Source of the DNA: Paenibacillus alginolyticus DSM 5050 = NBRC 15375
Lineage (GTDB): Bacteria; Bacillota; Bacilli; Paenibacillales; NBRC-103111
Assembly (NCBI RefSeq): GCF_000422905.1
Contig: NZ_AUGY01000023.1
Coordinates: 31,287-95,286, forward strand
Direction: 5' to 3'
Length of the DNA: 64,000 nucleotides
Shown here: positions 10,537 through 19,875 of the stretch, piece by piece
Position numbering within the stretch: the stretch's first letter is position 1
Layout of the letters: the number at the start of each line of letters is the position of its first letter
The notes under the pieces: generated by a model
Told to the model about the DNA's origin: nothing
Database searches by the model: none
The model's input: the letters and a program-made list of their open reading frames with translations, nothing else
Program-made: the position numbers and the translations under genes

Positions 10537-11684
10537 TCGTATTCGTCCTTTCTGCTTAAGTGACCAAACTGCTGAGGAGGGTGTAGATCTCGAGGTCCCT
10601 TATAATGAACGCGTGGTCGAAAGAGTCGATTATTATCATGTTGTTCGATCACATGCGCGCTAATGCCGATCGTTCGGGCAGCAAGAAATACCGGTGTAAA
10701 CAATTCAATTGGAATCCCAAGCAAATAGTAAACAGGAGCTGCATAATAATCCAAATTCGGATGTAAATTCTTTTCTCGCTTCATGACTTCTTCCCCTAGG
10801 ACACACATGTTGTAGAGCTCTAGTTGATTTTTGTCTAATGCGAGTTCAGCAAGCGCCTCTTTCATAAGGAGTGCACGAGGATCCGCTTTTTTCATATAAA
10901 CCCGGTGTCCAAAGCCCATAATTCGTTCTTTCTTTGATAGCTTATTTAGCATGAGTGCTTCAAGATTTGCTTCCGATCCCGCTTCCAAAAGCATAGCCAT
11001 GACCGCTTCATTCGCACCGCCGTGCAAAGTCCCTTTGAGTGAAGCAACCGCGCCAGTTAAGGCACCGTAAAGATCGGATTGTGTGGATGCAATTACACGC
11101 GCAGCAAACGTTGAATTCGGCATTTCATGCTCACTATAGACGATCAGAGATTGATCAAAGATTGCTTCTTCCATCTTGGTTGGGACGCGTCCTGTGATCA
11201 TATATAAGAAATTAGCTGTATAGGATAACTCTTTGTTCGGGTCAATGAAAGGCTGCTTCGTTTGCGCGCGATACCCGTTGGCAACAATTTCTGGTACTTT
11301 CGCAAGCAATCGAATGGCTTTACGGGTATTGGCTTCTCTGGAACGATCCTCGAGATCTACGTCGTAACTTGCTATAGCTGAAATGCCTGTTCGCAGAACA
11401 TCCATGAAATCGGCTTGCTCGGGGAGTAGCTGTAGAATTGTGTTCACATTTTGAGGTAATCCATATTCCTCTCTCAACTTCTCTTCGATCGAATCCCGTT
11501 CATCTGGGTTAGGAAGCGCTCCGTCAAGAAGCAGACCCACAATGTCCAGATAGCTTACGTGTTGGGCAAGCTCAATAAGGTCATACCCGCGAACAACAAT
11601 TTCCTCCTTCTCCACATCCAGATACGAGATATTCGTCTCGCTAGCAATGACATTTTCAAGTCCAGGCAAATAGTAGTCACTCAT
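10533..11684 (-). CDS. prpC: 2-methylcitrate synthase / citrate synthase PrpC/MmgD
   Basis: Condenses propionyl-CoA, and probably acetyl-CoA, with oxaloacetate. The 383-residue protein carries the citrate synthase histidine blocks [10 protein letters not shown] and [15 protein letters not shown], and the C-terminal [13 protein letters not shown] arginine block. The length fits the short Gram-positive type (MmgD, CitZ). Its position directly ahead of PrpD and PrpB assigns it to the methylcitrate cycle rather than the TCA cycle. It follows the acyl-CoA dehydrogenase gene by 36 bases. Confidence 0.94.
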   Translation of the reverse strand: MSDYYLPGLENVIASETNISYLDVEKEEIVVRGYDLIELAQHVSYLDIVGLLLDGALPNPDERDSIEEKLREEYGLPQNVNTILQLLPEQADFMDVLRTGISAIASYDVDLEDRSREANTRKAIRLLAKVPEIVANGYRAQTKQPFIDPNKELSYTANFLYMITGRVPTKMEEAIFDQSLIVYSEHEMPNSTFAARVIASTQSDLYGALTGAVASLKGTLHGGANEAVMAMLLEAGSEANLEALMLNKLSKKERIMGFGHRVYMKKADPRALLMKEALAELALDKNQLELYNMCVLGEEVMKREKNLHPNLDYYAAPVYYLLGIPIELFTPVFLAARTIGISAHVIEQHDNNRLFRPRVHYKGPRDLHPPQQFGHLSRKDEYE

Positions 11685-11720
11685 CTCATCGCTCTCCCTT
11701 CCTCCATTCGTTCACTTCCT

Positions 11721-12854
11721 TCAGTCGGCAAGAAGCATTCGGGATATCACAATACGCTGAATCTCGTTCGTCCCTTCGTATATTTGGGTCACCTTCGCAT
11801 CGCGCAAAAAACGCTCCACAGGGAAATCCTTGGTATAACCGTCACCTCCAAAAATTTGCACAGCCTCAATGCACACCTTTACGGCGGTATCACTGGCAAA
11901 AAGCTTGGCAATTGCAGCTTGCTTACCATAGGTTAACCCCTTGCTTTCCCGCCAGGCGGCCTGATAAGTAAGCAGTCTAGCTGCTTCAATCTGCGTTGCC
12001 ATATCAGCGATTTGAAAAGCCATCGTTTGCTGCCCGCCAATCGGCTTTTTTCGTTCTTTTGCATAAGCAATTGACGCATCTAGAGCACCTTGCGCAATGC
12101 CAAGTGCTTGTGCAGCAATGCCGATACGCCCACCATCCAAACTTTTCATGGCAATTCGGAACCCTTCGCCCTCAGGCCCTAGCAAGTTTTCCATAGGTAC
12201 ACGGCAATTCTCAAACCTGAGTTCCAAAGTCGGAGATGATCGGATGCCTAGTTTCTTCTCTTTACTACCAAAAATGAATCCAGAAGTCCCCTTTTCCACG
12301 ATAAAGGCGCTGCACCCTTTTTGCCTTTGTAGCACATCTGTCATCGCAAAAACAATGTAAACCTCCGCCTCCCCTCCATTTGTGACAAATAGTTTGGAAC
12401 CGTTAAGGACATAACTATCCCTGTCCTTTATCGCTGTTGTCCTCATCGCTCCAGCATCGGAGCCGGAACCACTTTCCGTTAAGCTATAGGCTCCTAGCTT
12501 CTTCCCCTCTGCTAAAGGCCGCAAAATCTTTTGTTTCTGTTCTTCTGTGCCATACTTGTAAATCGCCCAACTGACGAGAGAGGTATGAACGGAAAGCATA
12601 ACTCCTGTGGAACCACATACCCTAGAAAGCTCTTCAATGACCATGGCATAGGTCAGAAAATCGGACGCAAGCCCACCGTATGCTGTAGGCCACGGAATTC
12701 CTGTCAAACCAAGCTTTCCCATCTTATCGAACAAATTTCGATCAAATCTCTCTTCTTCATCCCGCTGTGCAGCCGTCGGCTCTACTTCGTTAATCGCAAA
12801 GTCACGCACCATGGTACGAATCAAATTCTGTTCATCCGTATAGGACACATGCAT
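11721..12854 (-). CDS. Acyl-CoA dehydrogenase with catalytic Glu but deleted flavin motif
   Basis: First gene of the operon, an MmgC-type acyl-CoA dehydrogenase of 377 residues. It has the normal signature loop [13 protein letters not shown] (125-137) and the catalytic Glu in [10 protein letters not shown] (E360). It lacks three residues in the segment that normally reads [10 protein letters not shown]; here it is KERKKPI (about 267-273). This removes the Phe and Gly that help bind the FAD adenine across the subunit interface in this family. The deletion is a clean three codons and leaves the frame open. AAGGAGG precedes the ATG by 7 bases. Together with the second dehydrogenase the missing parts are complementary. 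The physiological substrate is probably a short or branched acyl-CoA. Confidence 0.92.
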   Translation of the reverse strand: MHVSYTDEQNLIRTMVRDFAINEVEPTAAQRDEEERFDRNLFDKMGKLGLTGIPWPTAYGGLASDFLTYAMVIEELSRVCGSTGVMLSVHTSLVSWAIYKYGTEEQKQKILRPLAEGKKLGAYSLTESGSGSDAGAMRTTAIKDRDSYVLNGSKLFVTNGGEAEVYIVFAMTDVLQRQKGCSAFIVEKGTSGFIFGSKEKKLGIRSSPTLELRFENCRVPMENLLGPEGEGFRIAMKSLDGGRIGIAAQALGIAQGALDASIAYAKERKKPIGGQQTMAFQIADMATQIEAARLLTYQAAWRESKGLTYGKQAAIAKLFASDTAVKVCIEAVQIFGGDGYTKDFPVERFLRDAKVTQIYEGTNEIQRIVISRMLLAD

Positions 12855-12939
12855 TCGACTGCCTCCTTCGACATGATAGACATTCCTTCATGTTTCTGCC
12901 GAGGATATTTGGGGTCGATGTTTTGAAAATGGGACAAGC

Positions 12940-12953
12940 TGTAAACGCTTTCA
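12940..12953 (-). promoter_or_regulatory. CcpA catabolite-responsive element (cre) of the operon
   Basis: The 14-mer reads TGAAAGCGTTTACA on the operon strand, a near-perfect match to the cre consensus TGWAANCGNTNWCA. It lies about 86 bases upstream of the first acyl-CoA dehydrogenase start, in the promoter-leader zone. Carbon catabolite repression by CcpA is the expected effect and agrees with the known cre control of Bacillus mmg; that part is inference from the family. Confidence 0.8.
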
Positions 12954-13035
12954 GTTCTATGCTTTATATATACACCCTTTTACAAATGCTTATACCTTCG
13001 GGGCTGCATGATTTTAATTGACTCTTACTCCCGCT

Positions 13036-13076
13036 GAAAAAAATGAAAGAACCAGACCTTTGTACGGGTTGGCTCT
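13036..13076 (-). terminator. Rho-independent terminator of the MFS gene
   Basis: On the minus strand a 10-bp stem (AGAGCCA/TGGTTCT with a G-U pair, then ACC/GGT with one bulge) is followed by TTTCATTTTTTT. It lies between the MFS pseudogene and the cre-controlled operon and separates the two units. Confidence 0.65.
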
Positions 13077-13101
13077 TCCAAGTTCATTGTTATTCCAGTA
13101 T

Positions 13102-14504
13102 TTATACCAGTTCTTTGACCAATTGTTGATTTTTCTTTCCAAAAGATGCGAAATAAAGCAATGTGCTTGCTATAACAACTAAACATAATATCAGAATGAG
13201 ATTGCCGTACAGGTAGGCGTGTGAGTCTGAAATTAGAGGATGAAGCGGGAAAGCAAGCAGTTCTTTCTCCATCACTTTGGCAACGAGTGCCGTCACAACC
13301 GCTCCGGAAATCGTTGATGTCATATTGAAAAAGCCCATCCCGACGCCAATCTGATGCACCGGCAAAATTTGCGTAATACTTTCCGTTAATGCCGTTTGCA
13401 TGAAAGAAAATCCGATGTACATCAAAATGAGCGCTGTTCCAATGTACCACACCCAAAGTCCGATCGCTGAAGACTGCAGAAGAAGACTTGCCGCGATTAA
13501 AATTAGTCCTAAATAGACGACATAATGGCTTCCTCGCTTAACCGTCATATTGCCGGCAATTTTTCCGAAGACAACCGCGCTGATAGCTCCTGGAAACATA
13601 ATAAGTCCAATATGTTCTGTATCAAGGCCGTATATGTTACTTAGCATCAGCGGTATGACGAACATGACTGACATCACAGTACCAAAAATGAGAAAGCCGA
13701 TGATGAGACCATTTCGATAAAGAGAATTTGTGAAAAGTGCAGGTTCGACGAACGGCTCCTTCGCTCTGCGAATATGAACGATAAATAGCGTAAGAGCTAT
13801 CAATACAATTCCCAAGTAGATCCAATTTCCTTCCGTCGTAAACAAAATCAGCGTTGAAATGACTATTCCCAACAGTACAGTTCCTCCAACATCCAATTTT
13901 CCTGCTTTGCGCGGTTCCACTGGCAGAAACTTTTGAAAAAAAGGAATAGCGATGACGACGGGTACCGAAACAAGAAACAAAAAGGCCCAATGGAACGATC
14001 CAGCAATATAGCCGCCAAGAACTGGACCAATCCCAATTGCGAATGAAACGGTGATGTGATGATGCCAAACATTCTCCCCCGCTCTTTCACAGTGAAAAAT
14101 CGGGCTACCATGACGAATATCAATGCTGGGATAGCTGACCCACCTGCCCCTTGTATGGCCCGAGATAAAATGACAGCGGGATACCACGATTGGCATACAA
14201 AACCCAATATTGACCCAAAAGCGTAAAGGGAGATCCCTATTGTAATCAATTTTTTGATGCTGTACATATCGGAAAGCTTCCCAAATATAACCATACCCAT
14301 ACCGAACACGATAAAAAAGATCGTGACTACCCAACTTACACCAGAAGCATCCAGACCGAACTGCTTGGCAATGCTAGGGGTGGATACGTTGAATACGGAT
14401 TCATTCAAAACGGCAAAAAAGATGACAAAATAAATCCATAGGACACTTTTCTTTATTTCTGAGTTGTCTTCTACAGATTTGGTTTGACTCTCCACGACAT
14501 TCAT
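13102..14504 (-). pseudogene. MFS (DHA2, TetL-like) drug exporter, frameshifted
   Basis: A 14-helix type drug-proton antiporter gene split over two reading frames. The first part starts at 14504 and contains membrane segments and the motif GMVIFGKLSDMYSIKK; it is normal through VKERGRMFGIIT. The second part resumes in another frame with VSFAIGIGPVLGGYIAG and HWAFLFLVSVPVV, the motif-C region shared with TetL/TetK-like exporters, and runs to 13102. The shift lies within about 14052-14062 and is repaired by adding one base. Either the gene is inactive or one base is missing from the assembly. No linked regulator gene is visible. Confidence 0.85.
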
Positions 14505-14690
14505 TTTGACAGGCTTCCTTCCTCTTTAAGAATTTTAAGTTCATTTCATTGATCTTACTATTCATTTACTCCTTGATTCACCCCATTTTTTACCAACTTA
14601 GTTTCTTCTCCTAGTTTACCAAACACACGTTCTCATGTATAGTAGTTACACAATTAAAATTGTTGTATAACATACAAAGAGTCGGCTAAC

Positions 14691-14728
14691 AAAAAAACTG
14701 CCCTCTCTGTCGCCAGAGAGTAAGCAGT
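14691..14728 (-). terminator. Rho-independent terminator after SLH-protein gene
   Basis: On the minus strand ACTGC-TTA-CTCTCTG pairs with CAGAGAG-G-GCAGT around a GCGA loop and is followed by seven T residues. It stands 18 bases after the stop codon of the surface-protein gene. Confidence 0.9.
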
Positions 14729-14745
14729 CAATAAAATGGCCCTAA

Positions 14746-16317
14746 TTAGTTTACATCCACACTCACTGTAGCATGAGAAGCCTCGCTATAAATAGTAATC
14801 TTATGAGTGCTGTCGTTCAGTGGCATGGCAGTCAGTCTAACCTCAAAGCGGGCGTTCCCATTTTCATCAAATAAATCAGCCGTTCCAAGCGAAGTACCCG
14901 CCTTTACAATCTCAAGGTTTGGATTTTCAGGCGATACAATAGGCGTCAAGCTCTTTGAAGTGACCTCATTTTGATCAAACTGTCTTTTGATGATCGGATT
15001 CCCATACTGGTCAAACAATTTCAATGAAATGGAAGCTTTATCGCCCACATCAATCAATCTTGTTTTCATATTCGAATAAGTAATTTTGTTCGGTTCAATG
15101 AAACTGAGTACAGGTGCGTTGCCTACTTTGAAGCTTCGAGCTGCAGTAAGTTTGCTATTATTCACATAAACGGTTACTGGTAAATAATCATTCATTTGGG
15201 AAGTATTCGCATCTTTGACGTTAGCAATTATAACGAGGTTGCCCCACTCATCCTTTTTAAAATCAGCTGGAGCTGAACCGGCAACAATTGCCGTGAAACC
15301 CGACGTGCCAAGGGACGCGGTCTCTCCGTATTGATTCATCGCTTTCACTCTAATCGTTGCAGCTGAGCTGTTCGCAATGGTTTCTTCTGGATTGACGAAG
15401 TTGATTTCGGTCACCTGCTCCGCTTGTGCTCTGAAATAAACTTCATTTCTTGATACAGTTGATGCGTCTAACCCAGAAATAGCAGCTGTATACTCTCCTT
15501 CACTGATCGGTGAAGATGTGAGTAAAGTAGCCCATTTGCCATCATCAGACCAAGTCACTGTTACCGGAACATTCAATGTTCCTTTGCTTAATGTAAGGGT
15601 AGCTTTTGTCTTGTCTACCGTTTGATTGAACCAAACTTTCACTTTGCTTGCTCCAATAGTCTGTGCGCTAACTAACGCGATTTTACCTGGTATATATTGT
15701 TGTTTTGCTTCATAGGCGCCAGTGACCAGGAGTTCGCGGGTAGCTGGCATTTGACCTTCGAAAGCACCTATTGTTTCTGGGAGAAGCTTTAAGTTCAAGG
15801 CAAGAGCAACATACCCTTTGGCCCAATTGGAGACAGATCCATCCGTTAAGGTCTTATTGCCTGCCTCTGCATCCTTACCTAAAATTCGAATCAAGAAAGT
15901 AGCTAACTCCTCCTTCGTCACTTCTCCAGCCGGGTTGTAAGCACCATCGCTAACGCCATTCGTAATGCCAGCTGTTTTCAAAGCTTCAATATAAGGTAAG
16001 GCATAGCCATTAGCTTGATCATATGTACTTACATCTGTAAAAGAGGAAACTCTTAAACTCGCATTAATCGGAAGATTCAAGATCATTGCCGCAACTTTAG
16101 CGAACTGTGCACGGTTCATTTGACTCTTTAATCCGAAAGTCGATTCGGTCATCCCATCAAAAATACCCACGCTAATCATCGCATCGAATTTGGCTTTGGT
16201 AGCGGCGTCTAGATGGCTCAAGTCCGTGAAGTCAGAGGACGTTTTTCCGAATGCGACAGATGAGAACATGGATAAAGCCATTGCAGATGTAAGTACGATA
16301 GATAGGTTTTTTTTCAT
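14746..16317 (-). CDS. SLH-domain surface protein with Ig-like repeats
   Basis: Exported cell-surface protein of 523 residues. A signal peptide (MKKNLSIVLTSAMALSMFSS, cleavage after about VAFG) is followed by three S-layer-homology repeats between about residues 30 and 200 (for example FGLKSQMNRAQFAKVAAMIL and GAYNPAGEVTKEELATFLI), which would bind pyruvylated secondary wall polymer. The rest, about 210-523, is a run of beta-sandwich Ig-like modules with KITIYSEAS-type ends. The ATG at 16317 with AGGAGG about 10 bases before is chosen; the open frame continues about 100 codons further up but overlaps the upstream membrane gene and has no signal peptide there. No catalytic domain was recognised. 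Confidence 0.88.
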   Translation of the reverse strand: MKKNLSIVLTSAMALSMFSSVAFGKTSSDFTDLSHLDAATKAKFDAMISVGIFDGMTESTFGLKSQMNRAQFAKVAAMILNLPINASLRVSSFTDVSTYDQANGYALPYIEALKTAGITNGVSDGAYNPAGEVTKEELATFLIRILGKDAEAGNKTLTDGSVSNWAKGYVALALNLKLLPETIGAFEGQMPATRELLVTGAYEAKQQYIPGKIALVSAQTIGASKVKVWFNQTVDKTKATLTLSKGTLNVPVTVTWSDDGKWATLLTSSPISEGEYTAAISGLDASTVSRNEVYFRAQAEQVTEINFVNPEETIANSSAATIRVKAMNQYGETASLGTSGFTAIVAGSAPADFKKDEWGNLVIIANVKDANTSQMNDYLPVTVYVNNSKLTAARSFKVGNAPVLSFIEPNKITYSNMKTRLIDVGDKASISLKLFDQYGNPIIKRQFDQNEVTSKSLTPIVSPENPNLEIVKAGTSLGTADLFDENGNARFEVRLTAMPLNDSTHKITIYSEASHATVSVDVN

Positions 16318-16411
16318 AATGTTTCTTCCTCCTAAGTGTGGGTTTTGAGTTGATAGGAATTTATACCCAGCTGCTTTGAGATCGAAACGAAATGTTTGAA
16401 ATATTTTACAA

Positions 16412-17914
16412 TTACCGTCTTGCTTGATACTTGGATAGATTCCAGGAAGGCCATGAATAGTCTCCGGAATCTGATTTAATGCGATCAATGGTTGCTTGTA
16501 TCGACACCAACTCAGGGTGCTTGGCTTGCAGTTCCTTGAGTGGCGGGACCACGTCGGTTGAGAGTCTCCCCAGATATTCAAGGTCGATGATTCCCGTTCT
16601 TTCGTACCGCTCCATGTTGTTGATGACGATTCGTTGTTCAATATTCATATAATTCATCACCAGATATGCCAGGATTGCCGTTGTGATAACAGCTTTTGAC
16701 AAGGACATCCGCTCCATCCAGATTCGGAAAAAAGCAATGATAAACAGAACACCCAAGAAAATCATGAAACCATGAACGAGTAATCTCGTTTGTGTGAAGC
16801 CATAAGCCTCTTCATACAACGAAAGCCTTCCATAAGCGGAAATGAGCATCACGATCGTGCATCCGACGAGCATCGTCAGCAGCCCTTTTCGAATAGTTTC
16901 ACCAACGTGACTACTGCGGCGGATCCAGTGCAAACCTGGAAAAAGCAGCGAGATATTGATGATTGCGACCGCAACAAGCTCAGCAAACCCTCTTCGTGCG
17001 TACTCCGCATAGAGAACACCATTAGGTAAAAACCCATTCGCTGCTCCGAATAAATAGGAGAACTGAATGATAGCAAACAGCACGTAGACGACATTGACAC
17101 ACACCAGCAAAGTACCGGCTGTTATTGGATCAATCAGAAACTTTTTGCTCACAGCGGCTGATTCCTCACTTAACTCTTGAGGCGTTTGGCTGACTTCGAT
17201 GACTTTAGGAAAAAGAATTCCCCATAAATAGCAGAATGTGTATAGGGTTATTGCAATCCCGAAACCGGTACGTACAATCCCCTCAACAATAGATATTCCG
17301 TTGAACCAATGCGGGATTCCGGCCATCCAAGATTGAAAAACTCGATCCGCAGAAGCTAACAACCCAATAACGATGAACAAAATGGGGGCTGCCAACAAAA
17401 GACCAGCACCAACTTTCCCCATTTTTCCCCAAGCAGACTCCTTTTCTGTCTTTCTTCTCGGCAGCCAAGCTTTGATCATCCCAAAAGGTACAGACAAGTA
17501 AGCTAGCGGCCTGCCAAAGCAATGTCTCAGCAGATCGTGCAGGAATGTAGCGTGATACCATGCATGCTTACTATTACGTGATAAGACAATAGTCTGCATC
17601 GCAATGCATATGGGTAAGGCAAGCATATTAAGCGTATGGAACAGATTGTTTGCAAACAATGTATAAGTCATAGCAATTAATACAACTGGAGCTAGAAGGA
17701 ACCAACCTGCTTTATTTTGTCCTTCCCACGGCTCAAAGCCGCCCAATCTTCCTTTTATGGCGTAAAAGTAGAGGCTGTAAAAGCCAGCCACACTAATGAG
17801 AACAGAGATGCCGGCGGCATGGTCAATAAACATGTATTGAACCATGAAACCAAATAAACATGCGTACATAAGCATTAAACCGTATTTTCTTTGCCATGGA
17901 GCAGGATCTCTCAT
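16412..17914 (-). CDS. DUF4153/DUF4173-type polytopic membrane protein
   Basis: Integral membrane protein of 500 residues with roughly eleven to thirteen hydrophobic segments and a soluble C-terminal tail of about 60 residues. The repeated aromatic membrane pattern and the middle block LLASADRVFQSWMAGIPHW match the DUF4153/DUF4173 family, whose function is unknown to me. AGGAGA lies 9 bases before the ATG. It is transcribed divergently from the SgrR-type regulator across 143 bases, and 94 bases separate it from the SLH-protein gene on the same strand with no clear terminator, so read-through is possible. Confidence 0.75.
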   Translation of the reverse strand: MRDPAPWQRKYGLMLMYACLFGFMVQYMFIDHAAGISVLISVAGFYSLYFYAIKGRLGGFEPWEGQNKAGWFLLAPVVLIAMTYTLFANNLFHTLNMLALPICIAMQTIVLSRNSKHAWYHATFLHDLLRHCFGRPLAYLSVPFGMIKAWLPRRKTEKESAWGKMGKVGAGLLLAAPILFIVIGLLASADRVFQSWMAGIPHWFNGISIVEGIVRTGFGIAITLYTFCYLWGILFPKVIEVSQTPQELSEESAAVSKKFLIDPITAGTLLVCVNVVYVLFAIIQFSYLFGAANGFLPNGVLYAEYARRGFAELVAVAIINISLLFPGLHWIRRSSHVGETIRKGLLTMLVGCTIVMLISAYGRLSLYEEAYGFTQTRLLVHGFMIFLGVLFIIAFFRIWMERMSLSKAVITTAILAYLVMNYMNIEQRIVINNMERYERTGIIDLEYLGRLSTDVVPPLKELQAKHPELVSIQATIDRIKSDSGDYSWPSWNLSKYQARR

Positions 17915-18057
17915 TGGACTTAATCTCCTTTGTTTTACAAATGGTAAGGCAGCAAAAGCATTTGTTATTTCCTGCCCTTTATTGTAACCTGTAAAACAAG
18001 AACAAAAAGTGTAAGTTTAATTTTCATAATTTCATATTTTATTCCGGAGGTTAAAGG

Positions 18058-19857
18058 GTGAAAATACGCAAGCATTATTTAACACTTCGACGCTCATTCC
18101 CCCAGGTCCATGAAGAACATCCACTCGAAATAACGCTAGAGGAGCTAGCGTTACATTTGGACTGTACGCACCGCAATATGGTGCTGCTTCTCAAGCGAAT
18201 GCAGCAGGAGCAGTGGCTCACTTGGCTGCCAAAGAAAGGCCGCGGCAATCGCTCGACTCTTATTTTCCATGCGCGCAAAGAAGATATGCTTTTGGAAGAA
18301 GCTAAGGAATTGGTCGCGAAACAGGATTTGCATTCTGCACTTGAACTGCTTCAAGCAGCTGAGCATGCTTCTTCCCTACGGGAACAATTCCAAGTTTGGT
18401 TGTCAGGGCAATTCGGCTTTCGGTCTGAAGTGCAAGGCCAGCGGCGAACGGATATTTTGCGCTTCCCACTTACGCAAACGATTCACGCCTTAGACCCTGC
18501 AGCCATCCATTATGCCGGGGAATCCCATCTGGTGAACCAACTCTTCGATGGACTCGTTCGCATGGATGCCAAAGGGGATCAGATTCTTCCGCATCTGGCT
18601 CACGCATGGGATGTCGATGATTCTCGCACCTTATGGACCTTTTACCTTCGGAAAGGTGTGCAGTTTCATCATGGCCACGAGATGCTGGCGAGTGATGTGA
18701 AATATTCACTCGAACGGCTTAGGCGCTTAGCGCCGCGCGGTCTGTACAGCTGGGCTTATGCAGGCATCAATGACATTACAACACCGAATGAAACAACGGT
18801 ATGTATTCAATTGTCTGAACGCAACGAATTATTTCTGGGATTCTTAACTACCAATCGCGCTTCAATCGTCCCAGCAGATGTGTGTGAAGCAGCCAGCGGA
18901 CGGATGGATAAGTCGCCTGTTGGCACAGGACCTTTCCGATTAATTGGGCATGAACAAGGCATTTGGATCTTGGAAGCTTTTCCTGCTTATTTTCAAGGAC
19001 GCGGGTTCTTGGATCGAGTCGAGGTATGGACATTGCCGGAGAATGAACAGACGGAATTATCAGCGCAAAAACAGCCCTTCCAAGTCATGCACAATGTGCG
19101 AATTTCAGACATGGAAGCACAGCGTTGGCAGCAAGTACGGCAATCTGGCATGACCACGAAATTCATGACCGTGAATGAATTGAAAGACGGACCGTTAAAA
19201 GATCCTTTCATCCGCGAGGCACTTAACTTAGGTTTAAATCAATCCTATTTGCTGGAACAGCTCTCGGGCGATGTGATTGAAGCGGCAAGCAGCTTCTTCT
19301 TACAGCCAAAACAAGACACAGATCGTTCCAATCATGTAATTAGCACGACGGCACAGTTAATTGAAGTTAAACAGCTGCTAGCATCCGCCGGTTACAAGGG
19401 TGATGTGCTGAAGCTGGCGACCATCCCACAGTATGAACAGGATGCGCTCCTTTTGCAGAAAATGTATGCCATGTCCGGTATACTACTAGAAATCCTGCTG
19501 ATTCCCGCCGAGGATTTCAAAGGCGAACAGCGCATGACAGCGGATCTGCTGCTGTTTGCTGTCATGCTTGACGAGCATCGTGAGCTGCGGCTCTACGATA
19601 TGTACAAGAGTATGCGGCAGCATGCTGCGCCTGAAGTGCAGACCATGCTCGATGACAGCTTACAATTGCTGCGTTCCGAGTCCGACCCGAAACGCAGAAT
19701 GGCGCTGCTCGAGCAGTTGGAATCCCAGCTCAAGCAGCGCCACAGCCTGCTATTTCTATATCGTAAACATCTCAAAACCGCTTACCATCCGTCGATTCGC
19801 GGCATCTCCCTCGACTCTCTGGGATGGGTGCGGTTTCGTGACATTTGGTTCACCTAG
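18058..19857 (+). CDS. SgrR-type transcriptional regulator with solute-binding domain
   Basis: Cytoplasmic regulator of 599 residues combining an N-terminal winged-helix domain (SgrR_N, about 1-115, with ITLEELALHLDCTHRNMVLL) and an oligopeptide-type solute-binding domain (SBP_bac_5, about 150-560; FPLTQTIHALDPA, DRSxTLWTFYLRKGVQFHHG-like block, KSPVGTGPFRL). There is no signal peptide, which fits intracellular ligand sensing rather than transport. The start is GTG with CGGAGG 8 bases upstream. It is divergent from the DUF4173 gene, a possible target, and convergent with the helicase gene, with only 18 bases between their stops. Confidence 0.87.
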   Translation: MKIRKHYLTLRRSFPQVHEEHPLEITLEELALHLDCTHRNMVLLLKRMQQEQWLTWLPKKGRGNRSTLIFHARKEDMLLEEAKELVAKQDLHSALELLQAAEHASSLREQFQVWLSGQFGFRSEVQGQRRTDILRFPLTQTIHALDPAAIHYAGESHLVNQLFDGLVRMDAKGDQILPHLAHAWDVDDSRTLWTFYLRKGVQFHHGHEMLASDVKYSLERLRRLAPRGLYSWAYAGINDITTPNETTVCIQLSERNELFLGFLTTNRASIVPADVCEAASGRMDKSPVGTGPFRLIGHEQGIWILEAFPAYFQGRGFLDRVEVWTLPENEQTELSAQKQPFQVMHNVRISDMEAQRWQQVRQSGMTTKFMTVNELKDGPLKDPFIREALNLGLNQSYLLEQLSGDVIEAASSFFLQPKQDTDRSNHVISTTAQLIEVKQLLASAGYKGDVLKLATIPQYEQDALLLQKMYAMSGILLEILLIPAEDFKGEQRMTADLLLFAVMLDEHRELRLYDMYKSMRQHAAPEVQTMLDDSLQLLRSESDPKRRMALLEQLESQLKQRHSLLFLYRKHLKTAYHPSIRGISLDSLGWVRFRDIWFT

Positions 19858-19875
19858 AACCAACCTTGAAGTAAA

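Noticed and set aside
12955..13020. Sigma-E type promoter of the mmg-like operon
   Set aside because: AT-rich hexamers such as GTATAAG and TATATA occur, but no -10 element of the sigma-E type at proper spacing was found.
13025..13456. 143-residue open frame on the minus strand near the MFS gene
   Set aside because: It is a shadow frame of the MFS gene; its residue pattern (many W, H, C and R) is not protein-like and the true frame is conserved.
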